This document shows, in pieces, positions 34,701 to 45,800 of a stretch of DNA of 64,000 nt. The DNA lies in assembly GCF_024139115.2 (NCBI RefSeq), contig NC_085139.1, positions 68,925,203 to 68,989,202 on the forward strand, read 5' to 3'. The notes beneath the pieces were generated by a model. It had not been told where the DNA came from. It saw nothing but the letters and a program-made list of their open reading frames with translations, and ran no database searches. The translations under genes and the position numbers were made by a program. How positions within the stretch are numbered: position 1 is the first letter of the stretch; the number at the start of each line of letters is the position of its first letter. Origin of the DNA: Armigeres subalbatus. Lineage: Eukaryota > Arthropoda > Insecta > Diptera > Culicidae.

Positions 34701-35644
34701 TTAACTTCGCTTTGGGGATAATTTCCAATCAGCCCGTAGACCATTATTTCATCTTCTCGGATAGTCTTAGTTCCGTCGAGGCACTCCGGTCGATGAAACC
34801 TGTTAAGCACGCATCTTACTTTCTTACAAACATAAGAGAGCAGATGCATGTTTTGGTCGAAAGATCATTCAAGATTACCTTTGTTTGGGTCCCTTCTCAC
34901 TGCTCAATCTACGGCAATGAGAAGGCAGACTCGCTGGCAAAGGTGGGCGCACAGGAAGGTGAGGTTTATGATAGACAATTCTCGAGCAATGAGTTTTTCC
35001 CATTAGTCCGTCAGAGTACTCTTCAAAGTTGGCAAAGGAATTGGACACACAATGAACTCGGACGGTGGCTATTTTCCATAGTTCCAAAAGTTTCTGGGCG
35101 AGCGTGGTTCAGAGGTGAGGACTTAAGTCGAGTCTTCATTCGCGTGATGTCGAGACTTATGTCCAATCACTATTCACTAAACGCACATCTGTACAGAATA
35201 AACCTTGTCGATAGCAACTTATGTAGGTGCGGAGCCGGTTATGATGACATCGATCACGTAGTTTGGTTCTGCTCGGAAAATGACGCCTCCAGAGAGCGAC
35301 TATTGGATACCCTAGTGGCCCGAGGTAAACAACTCTTCAGGGAAATTCGAGGTGTTTTGGGGGATCGTGATGCGGTCTATATGCAGGCCATTCATAGTTT
35401 CATTTGTGATTCTGACATCAAAATCTATTTTTTTTTTCTGTCAAAGTTTTTTTTTGTACTGTCTCTGTCTCTATGTTCCGTAGATCTCCGTTACTCAGGC
35501 CATCCGGAAGACGCTCCCAGTAGAACCAGTCCTCGAGCACGACGACACGCCACATCGTCCCTTACGCCAAATGCCCGGATGAGCAGCCGAAGTTCCTTGA
35601 TTCCGAATCCTAAGCCTCGTCCATCCTTAAATATTGTAAACTAA
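31758..35644 (+). pseudogene. I-type LINE ORF2: endonuclease, RT, RNase H; two lesions
   Basis: 31758-33644 encodes an APE endonuclease (LQWNCHSL, LCETWL, GDMNAHG, SRIDLSL, GSDHMPI) and the RT fingers (NSYRPIAMLS, QFGFRKGKGT, FLDIKGAFDS). A frameshift near 33620 leads to GSCLSPLLYNFYV and the catalytic LADDAV (about 33716-33733). A TAA at 33884-33886 breaks the same frame, which resumes to 35644 with the thumb, an RNase H (YFTDGS, VAELAAINF, FSDSLSSVEA, WVPSHC, GNEKAD) and a CRCGAG...DHVVWFC cluster. Start is likely the ATG at 31779. All active-site residues I can see are intact, so only two changes disable it. Confidence 0.9.
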
Positions 35645-35803
35645 CCTCGAGTCACCACGAGTACGCTGGCTCCTATCCCTCTCTTACTAACTGAAAGAAA
35701 TGACATTGATTGTATATATCACAAAGAAATATGGCTCCGTAAAGTGTTATACACGCCTGAGCCTACCAAATAAACGAACTTGGAAAAAAAAAATTATAGT
35801 CTT

Positions 35804-37851
35804 CGCGGTAAAACATGGATCTGATGATGAGCCGTCTCTGAGTTACAAAATAAAATCTTGGTTTACCGGTATCCGTGAAAACTGTAGAATTTGGATTATC
35901 TGGCCAAAGAACCTTAGTAAAAAATCAGTTTGGACGAGATAGCAATACGAGGGGAGGGTCAAATGGAAATTACGCTCAGGTGGAAAACTCCGATGTGTGT
36001 GTATTTGTGTGTATGTGTGTGTATTTAGCCTCAATGTAATTATTGATTTCTCATAAATCTCGAATGTCAAGCGAAAAAACAAAACAAACAAAAAACAACT
36101 AGGCTGAAACAAGAAAGTTTCATGGCATGTATTATAAATTTGGAAGAAAATAACAATAATAATAAGAAAAGATAAATTTGTTAAGAAAAATGATAGCTGA
36201 TAAGCATATCTACGTAATGAAATGTTTTTTTCGGGTGATAAGAATTAGGAACGCAAATCAATGGAATTAGGAGCAGTGTCTTAACAGATGATTGGAATTA
36301 GGAATAAATAATTGTTCTTGTTTGTATTCACTAATAGAAAGAACGTAAGTCTTTGAATGCATTCTAACATATTTTATTTTCAATTGTACATGAAAATATG
36401 ACATCATATATGTAGTGGATTTGCAACTTCAAATTAATAAACGTCTATTTTTCAGAGCATTAGACATGAAAAATAGCTAATTAAAGTAAAAAAAATAAAC
36501 GTGTATTTAGACAGCACGCCTTAAGTGAACATAATTAGGGCACAGCACGGTATATGATCCCGAAAACGAAAAAGATTCAAATGTTGACCCGCCAAAGCCC
36601 TCGCTGCTACGTTTCGACAGGGCAAGTGAGTCGACCATGTATGAAATGAACGCGAATTTGACGTCGAACTACCTCTATTCAAAATGAAAAAAAAAGTTGA
36701 ACACTTGCCCACTATAAACTCAACTTATCTGTTTGTAATGTTGGAGGGTAAGCTAACAAAATTGATAAATCGACGCCCGAATTCACGCTTACGAAGTCAC
36801 GCACGTTGTTCCGAAAAAGTATCATTGAATTGTGTCACGAAATTAGTAGAAAAAGAGTTTTGAACAAGAAAAACTCACCGTTGTAATCGTACTTATCGTC
36901 ATCGTCATCATATCTTCAACGCGAGGAAAGTATAAAAAACGGACTTGAAATTGAAAGAAAGGAAAGATACGATCCTTTGTATGAATGGAAAATTTACATA
37001 GATATGAAAAATATGATGCAAATTAGAAAAGAATAAAGAATTATTAGTTATTTTAGAATTAATTGGGATTTTCATCATTTTCACTGTTCTCATTATTTAA
37101 ATTATTGCTTCTCCTAATCATTATTACACCTACTTGATAAAAACCGTTTTGAGAAAAAACACAAGGAAGAGAGAAAAAGCAACTTAAACGAGACCTGGCG
37201 TGATGAACCAATCATGATCAAAGCCAGTCTTAAAGTCAAATCCAACGAAATAAAGTCAAAATTGAAAAAAAAAACTTTAAAAACATATAATTGAATATTT
37301 TCATTGCAAAATTAATTTAACAAATGATAATGGTGTAATGCTCTACTATACTGTTTACAATTGCATATTTGTTCCATATGAATAGGAAACCAACAATGAT
37401 GGGACTGATATGTGATCATGAGCAGTGTGCATTATGCACAAACACGGTAAGAATTAAAAATAAAACTGTTCATGAACATATGTAATTTAAAAAGGCTTAT
37501 CCGTTTCAGGAAACTAAACAACTTATGGTCCAGAGAGAGTAAGCATTCTCCTTTCAAAATTGAAGCTTTGTCATCAATAGTAATAAAAGTTATTTTTTTC
37601 AATTACACATAAGATAGACTAGAGAATAGAAATTGAGAAAGAAAGAAATATTTTAAATTATACTTAATAGAATCCAGAAAACTTGATGGTGCCTGGGATC
37701 CTGAAACATAACTTGATTCGATATCGGTTGCCCGATGTCCTCAAATAAAATCAGGTGTCTTTCATGGTGAGGATTTTAAAATTCTCCAACAAACGGTAGC
37801 TGAGTTCGCTGGTGCCCTAAGCGATTGAGGGATTATTTGTTGACAACCGGC
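35804..37851. other. No recognisable gene; a short GT-rich run
   Basis: AT-rich sequence with no frame of note. A GT-rich microsatellite lies at about 35994-36029. 36520-36720 is a little GC-richer and has no motif. Confidence 0.45.
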
Positions 37852-37942
37852 GAAGATTGGAATCCTCCGGACAGGGAACGGTGGAGATTGGCGACCGGCG
37901 ACCGGTGAAGATTGGAATCCTCCGGACAGGGAACGGTGGAGA
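37852..37942 (+). repeat. Two-copy 55-bp tandem repeat
   Basis: GAAGATTGGAATCCTCCGGA and the 16 bases after it occur identically at 37852-37887 and 37907-37942. Between them lie short ACCGGCG repeats. No function visible. Confidence 0.85.
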
Positions 37943-38078
37943 ACCATAACAATCACTTTATAATGTTCTCTAAAATCACCACGATGCCACTTTGAAACTA
38001 TTAACAAAACAAAAAGAACTAGATATAACTTTATTTCATATGCACAGAACAAATGAAAAATATGAAATTAAGTAATTT

Positions 38079-38520
38079 AGGGGGGTCCCGTAGCGTAGTT
38101 GGCTACACGTTCGCCTTTCAAGCGAATGGTCATGGGTTCGATTCCCAGCCCCTCCACCAAAACCCTCGTCAGTCGCCGGATGCACAGCCTATGCGGTGGC
38201 GTATTGGGGTGCACGCCTCACCGTCACGGCTGCCTGATGACGACTGACAACTTGTTCTTCTCGGAGGCATTCCTCCAACGTTACCCGGATAAATGGCAAA
38301 CGGACAATGCAACGATCATTGGATACACGACATGGACAAAACGAACACAATGGACTTACGACGAGATGGACCGGCAACGACAACAACAATGAATAATGGA
38401 AAAATCTAAAAATAGATTCTGTGTGGATTCTGGCTACAGAATACCACAGTAGATCTCGGCACAGTAGCGGTCAAGTAACACAAAGTGCCTATCAAATAAA
38501 TAAAGGAATAAAAAAAAAAA
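38079..38520 (+). repeat. tRNA-headed SINE with exact 13-bp target duplication
   Basis: A tRNA-like head (38080-38159) has an A-box region (TAGCGTAGTTGG), a clean anticodon stem-loop whose anticodon reads TTC (38117-38119), a B-box (GGTTCGATTCC) and a terminal CCACCA. A 330-bp tRNA-unrelated body and a 12-A tail follow. Direct repeats AATTAAGTAATTT (38066-38078, 38521-38533) are exact. A CCA at the end of the head suggests derivation from a mature tRNA. Transcription would be by Pol III from the internal boxes. Not a functional tRNA: the acceptor stem has mismatches. Confidence 0.88.
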
Positions 38521-38598
38521 AATTAAGTAATTTGACGGGACACTATTATTTTTCCTTCCATTTTTTTCACTGCTTGCTTTTCTCCACAATGCTGAAAC

Positions 38599-38986
38599 CA
38601 GGCTTGTAAAATGTCATCTGCATGTCATTTGACTAATTTGCTCATAACTTTCTTTAGAAGCAAAATTTCTTCCATAATTTTGAATGTACTCATAACGCTT
38701 GAGTAGGGTTATATTTTTGTCCAAGGGTACATTGCTCTAAGTATAACATCAAAGGCTGGAGAGTGAAAACTCTCCAAAATGTCACGTGTCATTTGACATA
38801 ATGTCATTTGAATGACATTTTGTCTCCCACGCCCCAGATTACATATTTACAGCAGTCTCGTTAGACAAAGTTGTAGGCCCATTTAACCGCTATAAGTTCG
38901 TCATACAACATGAATTGATAGCTACCTTCTGAAACAAGTTCTGGGAAAATTATACAAACGAATGCAAATGACATTTTACAACACTG
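38599..38986. mobile_element. 388-bp hAT-like MITE with 8-bp target duplication
   Basis: Ends CAGGCTTGTAAAATGTCAT and, inverted, CAGTGTTGTAAAATGTCAT are flanked by GCTGAAAC on both sides (38591-38598, 38987-38994). Several further ATGTCATTTGA motifs lie inside. CAG ends plus an 8-bp duplication indicate hAT. The interior is non-coding. An unsplit copy of the target sequence occurs at about 28892-28915. Confidence 0.88.
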
Positions 38987-39403
38987 GCTGAAACATTACG
39001 ATTCCGAAAAACTCTCGATGGCCATAATAGTGACCAAAAATTTTACCAATCGCAATGTGGATATCAAACAGATTTTTTCTTATTCATTTGGCTCCTTCAA
39101 CCCGGTCCCAGAGATCCCCGAGAATCCTGAATAGCAGTCAAAACTAAAACCAATCCATTTAACATGTAGATGTGAAATAATGAAAAATATTCTTTGTTTG
39201 CTCCATCTAGATTACGCATCTACCATATAAGTACCTATAGGTCTTTGGACCAACCGATAGTCGATTTGGTTATTACATGGCCTTTAAGTAATAGAACTGT
39301 TCTATCTATTATGAAGCAAACAGTGATTTTGGCGCCCCATGAAGGCTGGCGCCCTTGGCGGGGGCCAACCTGGCCAACCGCACGCTACGGCGCTGCCTAC
39401 ATG

Positions 39404-39871
39404 TAGACCACAGCCCCATCGACGCCTGGTTACTATGTATAAGAAACGCTGTTCAGTAGAAAATGATGCTTTTGTAATAGGGTCATTATCTTTCCATATC
39501 TTACAATTTATTTGAATAATTCTAACAATCAATTTATTTAAGAAATCGTAACTCAAAAACCATTCCTGATATATGAAAACTTTCTATGGCAAATGTGTAG
39601 GGCTAATTCAATTTCCAAAAAAAAAATTGTTTTCTCTGTAAAGCAAACTTCCCAGGCTGGAGTTTCTGGAGCAATGAAGTGTTCGTAGAAGCTCAGATCC
39701 CAACATCGAAATCAACGCTGAAGCTCTAGCGGAGCTCTAGCTTTGTTAGCACCAACGAAGAATACTTGAACCGACTTTATAGAAATTCTGGTAAAAGTCT
39801 AAATCAGTAAAAAATAATATTTTTGTGTTTGACACATTTTAAGGCAAATGTTGGGCTGTGCAACTTCTATT
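39404..39871. other. No recognisable gene
   Basis: Between two hAT-like elements. A short AGCTCTAGCGGAGCTCTAGC palindrome lies near 39723-39742. Otherwise AT-rich and featureless. Confidence 0.4.
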
Positions 39872-40189
39872 TAGAGCTGTGCGCCGCGGCAGCCGACGAT
39901 TTTTAAGCACCGCCGCCGCCACCATTTTTGACCGGCGCGCCGCTGCAATTTTTTGACCTAGCCGCCGGTGAATTTGAGGCGAGCCGATGAAATAATTTGG
40001 CCTTGGGGGTTCATATCCCTGGATTTGTTAGAAGAAAAATTCAGTTCAAACCCCTATACGTTTGAAAAATTTCGGCTGCGCCGCTGCGCTGAAATGGAAA
40101 TATTATTGAACGTTCATCCAATTCAATTAAAAAAAACACAATCAACATAAACGATGTAGAAAAGCTAGCAGCTCTGAAGGTAGTCAAGA

Positions 40190-41350
40190 CCTGTTCTTCA
40201 GGGAATTCTTATATGAACTGGGATGCAATAAATGTTCGAAGAATATCCATTTTTATTCTATGTCGGTAGGTAGGGGTGGGTCCTTTCAAATTATTCGTGA
40301 AAATTGGGGAACGGTACTTTGTGTTTATTATTTTATTTCCTAGGAAGAAGCTAAGGAAACGAAAACATTTTCTTTCTACAGAAATTCTTAAGAACTACTC
40401 TCAAAGAAGTTTGAAGAATTGCCCCTTTGAGAATTTTGGAAACTTCCTTTTTCCTTAATTCTGTGCAAATTCTTCCATGCTGCGAAACTTCTTCTTCAGG
40501 GATTCTGAGAAGCTCATATAACTAGAACATGAATTATGGGGAATCCCTTCCCATTATTTCTGATTATGTACCCAGTACACCTTCGGATATCATGGAGAAT
40601 TCTTCCTCCAATGATTTTTGGGAACTTTGGACTCCATCAGACTGTAATTTTTTCCTACAAATTCCGTACAAATTCTTCCACATGAATTCTAGAAAAATCC
40701 TGTTCCGAATTCTGGGAAATTGATTTTCCAATCTTCTTGGGTTTTCCATATCCTCAGGAGTTCTAAGGACTTACCCCATCCGGAATTATGGGAAATTATT
40801 CCACAAAAAAAACATTAAATTACTACAGCCTGCCTTCTCACCTCAAACCAAGTATTCCTTTTTTTAATTTCTGTGGAAATCTCCCTCAAAAATATGTCGG
40901 AGGAATTCTTCTTTAGGAATTATAGGAGCTCGATACCTACAAGAATTGTGATATATTTCTGCTTTAGAATTTTCAAGAATTTAGTCTTCAGAACTCAGAG
41001 TATTTCACCTTACTCGAATTTTTGCTACGAAGACTTTCCGTAATACTCATTGAGAAGTTTTTGGGAATGGCCTTCCAAAAGATCATGGCAATCATAGCAT
41101 AGAATTTTTAAAAACCTCTTCCCCAGAAATTAAGAAGAATTTCTCGATCAGGAATTTGGAATAATATATCATCTTATGTTCTTGACACCATTGGCCAGAT
41201 AATTCTTCTCTCTGATAACTCTAAGGAATTTCTCCCTCACAAATTATGAAGAAATATTCTCCTATGAATAATGAAATTCCTCCGACTTGACTTCTAAAAA
41301 GTTTCTTAAACAAAAAATACTTTGCAACTCAAGAATTCTAGGGGGCTTTA
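40190..41350. repeat. Highly decayed GAATTC/TTCT-rich tandem array
   Basis: Frequent AATTCTT, GGAATTC and AGAATTC words at irregular 12- to 60-nt steps suggest a worn version of the 12-nt array at 27660-28790. No clean period can be read by eye. Confidence 0.4.
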
Positions 41351-41356
41351 TTCTCC

Positions 41357-41780
41357 CATATTTTTGCCTTTCTCGTGCAACTAAGTTGTACCGAAAGGCT
41401 ATCATTTCACTCCGCAAACGAACTTTTTAAAGAACCCTTTAAGACCCATAGTATTATATACCAATCGACTCAGCTCGACGAGCTGAGCACATGTCTGTCT
41501 GTCCGTGTGTATGTATGTGTGTATGTGTGTGCACAAAAGCTATAAAAAACATTAGACAACATTTCGTATAGGAATCCTTAACCGATTTTCTCACAACTAG
41601 CTTCATTCGACAGGGGACAAAGCCTTGTTGATCACTATTGAATTTTATAACGATAGGTCATTGCGTTTAAAAGTTATGAAGAAAATGGTACATCGGACCA
41701 TTTAAGCCCCATATAAGGTTGGTGTCTTATCTAAATGCGAGAAAGGCACCACCAACGCTAGGTGGATTAATCTGGGTTTT
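41357..41780. mobile_element. MITE with TGCCTTTCTCG ends
   Basis: TGCCTTTCTCG (about 41366-41376) and its complement CGAGAAAGGCA (about 41739-41749) bracket a body containing GTTGTACCGAAAGGCTATC, a GT-rich stretch (41500-41531) and GCTCGACGAGCTGAGC. I recall this body as a very common aedine repeat. Target duplication not resolved, class unknown. Confidence 0.6.
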
Positions 41781-41959
41781 TTATTCACTACAAGAATTTT
41801 TTTACCTAAGAGTTTTAGGGATTCTTTTATCCAGAAGTTCTGCGGAATGAATAATACGTATCTTAGATTTTCTGGATAAGAAACACCTGGAAAAGTTCTC
41901 AGAAAATGTCTTTAGGATTCTCACGTATGTCCTGCTGACATTTTCTCATCTGAAATTTT

Positions 41960-42075
41960 TGGTTGGCATTACATTCCCCATTTGAAGGTCGCCATGTCGA
42001 AGCTTAGTGTTTATCAAGAATTTCCACAGTTATTAATTGTGAGTTCTCTAAGTAGACTGTTTAGTTAGTCTCGAT
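41960..42075 (-). repeat. Feilai-like SINE fragment
   Basis: Minus-strand 3' SINE body with AAACACTAAGCTTCGACATG and GGGGAATGTAATGCCAA. The head and the tail are lost. Confidence 0.6.
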
Positions 42076-42649
42076 TATCGATTACAGGATTATCCTCATA
42101 GGCACAGGGCACAAGTACTCATAGGCACAAGTACCAAAAAACTTACACCGTACCATGCTTGGCCTTGCTTTGTACCCGTCAGGCTCAGGAAGCCATAATT
42201 CGGATTTTTTGCTAGTGTTCTCACTAGGAATTACACAACCTCCTGGACGAACTATTGAAGAATTAAAAATAAGTAAAATTCAAGAAAAAAATCTGGATAA
42301 AAGACTGGAGGAAACGGTAAAGAAATTTCTGAAGAAAGTTTGAGAGAATTTAGAAGGAACCTTAGGTGATTCTTCTCATGGTATTCCCGAAGGAGTACTT
42401 TACAGCGTATGTACAATATAAACTATACTTATTGCGATTAGGGCACGAAGACCAAATTTTTAAAGAAGGTATCTTCGTCCCCCACCGACGAAATATTTGA
42501 AGGATAATTTTGAACCGCACCGATCCGAGCCACCGCCGCCGCCGAGAGCAACCGCGGCGTGGCGCCGGCTGATCCTCCGCCGCCGTTAGCAAATTGCGGT
42601 CACGCCGCCGCCAGCTCAAAGTAGATCGGTGCATAGGTCTACTTTTATT

Positions 42650-42820
42650 GCTGAAAAGTGTAAAGGCAATATTTCAGAACTAATCAGCCCTGAAAGTCAG
42701 GCCCATATTAACTGTCAAAGGTTGAGTCAAGTGGCCTGCAGTGTTCCAAGTCGATTGGTCGGAGTCATTGCCGAATCAAATCTAACACCGGTTGCGAACA
42801 TAACATACATATGTATCGTC
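42650..42820. other. Short spacer before the satellite
   Basis: No motif recognised. Confidence 0.4.
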
Positions 42821-45800
42821 CATAGTTTCAGTCCAGTCCCATGTCAGTGCTAATCAAGTCCAAGACCAGTGCCAGTCCAGTCCCATTCAAATTCGAGTCT
42901 CCAGTCCCAGTCCAGTTGAAGTTTAATCCCATTGTAGTCCCAGTCCAGTCCCGGCTCAGTCCCAGTCTCAGACGAGTCCTAGTTCAGTTGCAGTCATTTT
43001 TCAAACCCATTCCAAATCCGAATCCAGTCCAAATAAAGTTTAATCCCATTTTAGTCCCAGTTCAGTTCCATTCCAGTCGAAATCCAGTTCCATTCCAGTC
43101 CTAGTCTAGTCACAGTCCAGACATAGTCCAGTTCCAGTCCAATCCTAGTCCAGTCGTAGTCCAATCTCAGTTCAGTTTTAATCCAGTCCCAGTCCATTGC
43201 CTGTCCAGTTCCAGTCTAATGCCAATCCAGTCCGAATCCAATCTCAGGCCCAGAACAGTTCCAGTCCAGTTCCAGTCCATTCCTAGTCAAGTCTCAGTCC
43301 AGACACAATCCAGCCCCAGATCACACCAGTCCCAGTCCAGACCCAATCCAGTTCCACTCCAGTCATAATCCAGTCCCAGTCCAGTCCAGTTCCAGTCCAG
43401 TCACAATCCAGTTCTAGTCCAATCCTAATTCCAATCCAGTCTCATTCCAGTCACAGTCCACTCATAGTCCAGTTCCAGTTCAGTCCCAGTGCAGTCACAG
43501 TCCAGATCTAGTCCAGTCCCAGTCCAGTCCCAATCCAATTTCAGTCCAATTCAGCCCCACCCAAGCAACCAAAAGTACGGATAAGATGGGATGTTTTGGC
43601 TTAATCAGCTTGCATTTTAAGTAATTTTTTGTATGGCTGGAGCGCAAAAGTGAACTTCGAAGTTCTGTTAAGGTGCTAGGAACTCGATGTGAACCAAGAG
43701 TGAACTTATTGGTTCGGTTAAGAACAAATTTAAGTAAAATGTGAACTTTTGGTTGCTTGGGCAGTCTAGTCAAAGTCCCAGTCTTGTTCCAGTCCCATTT
43801 CTAGTCAAGTCCCAGTCCAGTTCCATTCCAGTCCCAATCCAGTCCCAGCCCAGTTTTATTCCAATTCCAAATCCCAATTCAGTCTCACTTCAGTCCTAAT
43901 CCATTTAGAATACAGTGCAGGTCCATTTCCAATCCAGTCCCAGTCCAGTTCCAGTGCCAGTCCAGTCCTAGTCCAGACTTAGCCCAGTTCCGGTCCAGTC
44001 ACAATCCAGTTTCAGTCCAGTCCTAATACCAATCCAGTTCAGTCCCAGTACAGTCTCAGCTCAGTCACAGTCCCAGTCATGTCCCAGTTCAATCCCAGCC
44101 TAGCCCCTGTCCAGTCCCCATTTAGTCCCATTTTAAATCCAGTTCCAGTCCGATTCCAGATCAGTCTCATTCCAGTCACAAAGCAGTCTTAGTCAGGTCC
44201 CAATTTCGTTCTAGTCCAGACCCAGTTCACTCCCAGTTCAGTCCAAGTCCATTCCCAGTCCAGCCCCAGTCCAGTCCCAGTTGAGTTTCAGTCCCATTTT
44301 CAGTCAAATTCCAGTCCAGTTCAGTTCCATTCCAGTCCAAGTCAAGTCAGGTCCTAGTCCAGTTCCATTCCAGTTCTATCCCAATCCAGTCCAAATTTCT
44401 GTCCCAGTCCTGTTTCAGTTCCAGCCGCAGCCCAGTTCCAGACCCAGTTCCAATTCAGTTCTGTCTCATTCCAGCCACAGTCCAGACTTAACCCAGTCCC
44501 AGTCCAGTCTCAGTTCTGTTCCAGTCCATCCACATGTCCATCCATGTCACAGTTCAGCCCTAGTCCAGTTCGAGTGCATTCCCATTCCAGTCCCAGCCCC
44601 AGTTAAGTTCCAGTCCAGTTTCAGTCCAGCCCCAGTCCGGTCTCAGTCCAGTCCAAGTCCATTCCAAGTCCAGTTCCATTCCAATCCCAGTTCCAATTCA
44701 ATCCAGTCTAAGTCCAGTCCCAGTCTAGCCCCAATGTAGTCCTAGTCCAGTCCCAGACCTGTCTGATTCCAGTCCCAGTCCCAGTTCAGTCCCAGTCCAG
44801 TCCCAGTCCAGTCCCAGTCCAGTCCCAGTCCACTTTCAGCTCCAGCCCTAGTTCATTCCCAGTTCAGTCTCTGTCCATCCACAGTCAAGTTCCAAGTACC
44901 AGTTAAGTCCAAGTCTATTCCCAGTCCAGTTCCATTCCAGTCCTAGTTCAGTCCCAGTCCAGTTTCAGTTCCAGTCCCAGTTCACTTCCAGTCAAGTCCC
45001 AGTCCAGTCCCAGTTCCAATACAGTTTTGTCTCTTTCCAGTCACAGTCCAATCCTAGTTCAGTTCCAATTCAGTCCCAGTCCAGTCCCAGTTCAGTCCCA
45101 GTCCAGTTCCATTTCAATCCCAGTTCAGTCCCAGCCCAGTTTCAGTTCTAGTCCCTGTCCAATTCCAGTCAAGTCCCAGTCCAGTTCCATTCCAGCCCAA
45201 TCGAGTTCCAAGGTCCAATTCAATCCAGTCTTAGTCCAGTTGCAGTTCAGTCCCAGTCCAGTCCCAGTTCAGTCTCAGTCCAGTCCCAGTTCAGTCCCAG
45301 TCCTTCCACAGTCCATTCCAAGTCCAGTTCCATTCCAGTCCCAAATCAGTCCCAGTTCCAATTCAATCCAGTCTTAGTCCAGTTGCAGTTCAGTCCCAGT
45401 CCAGTCCCAGTTCAGTCTCAGTCCAGTCCCAGTCCAGTCCCAGTTCAGTCTCAGTCCAGTCCCAGTTCAATCTCAGTCCAGTCCCAGTTCAGTCCCAGTC
45501 CTTCCACAGTCCATTCCAAGTCCAGTTCCATTCCAGCCCAATCGAGTTCCAAGGTCCAATTCAATCCAGTCTTAGTCCAGTTGCAGTTCAGTCCCAGTCA
45601 AGTCCCAATTCAGTCTCAGTCCAGTCCCAGTTCAGTCCCAGTCCTTCCACAGTCCATTCCAAGTCCAGTTCCATTCCAGTCCCAAATCAGTCCCAGTTCC
45701 AATTCAATCCAATCAAAGTCCAGTCCCAGTCCAATCTCAGTCCAGTCTCAGTCTAGCCCCAATGCAGTCCCAGTCCAGTCCCAGGCCAGTTCAATTCCAA

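Larger units (their letters stand above)
30049..35791 (+). mobile_element. Full-length I-type non-LTR retrotransposon with exact TSD
   Basis: It is flanked by exact 12-bp direct repeats AATTATAGTCTT (30037-30048, 35792-35803). It starts GGATTCCGTGCCGAT, has a 360-bp 5'UTR, ORF1 (30410-31786), ORF2 (31758-35644) with endonuclease, RT and RNase H, a short 3'UTR and an A-run tail (35784-35791). The exact duplication implies a recent insertion, yet both ORFs carry lesions. The I group (I, Loner or Loa-like) fits because RNase H is present; the exact clade is not decided. Confidence 0.92.
27315..39395. mobile_element. Possible 12-kb composite hAT-like element
   Basis: The left end CAGAGCCGTAGCGT and the inverted right end CAGCGCCGTAGCGT (outermost 14 bases, 13 matching) are directly flanked by the same 8-mer, CCTACATG (27307-27314 and 39396-39403). 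CAG-starting ends with 8-bp duplications are the hAT signature. GCGCCCTTGGC-type motifs lie just inside both ends. No transposase is visible. Much of the length is later insertions: LINE 30049-35791, SINE 38079-38520, MITE 38599-38986 and a 12-nt tandem array. The alternative is two solo ends of related copies with a coincidental 8-mer. Confidence 0.6.
39872..42641. mobile_element. hAT-like element with CCG-rich subterminal regions
   Basis: Left end TAGAGCTGTGCGCCG and inverted right end TAGACCTATGCACCG agree at 12 of 15 bases. The flanking 8-mers are CTTCTATT (39864-39871) and CTTTTATT (42642-42649), one mismatch, as for an old target duplication. Both ends have long CCGCCG-rich stretches (39885-39975, 42530-42610). 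No transposase is visible. Inside are decayed 12-nt repeats, a TGCCTTTCTCG-ended MITE and a SINE fragment. Confidence 0.65.

Noticed and set aside
38080..38159. A functional tRNA-Glu (TTC) gene.
   Set aside because: Acceptor stem mismatch, CCA present in the DNA, and SINE body plus duplication downstream.
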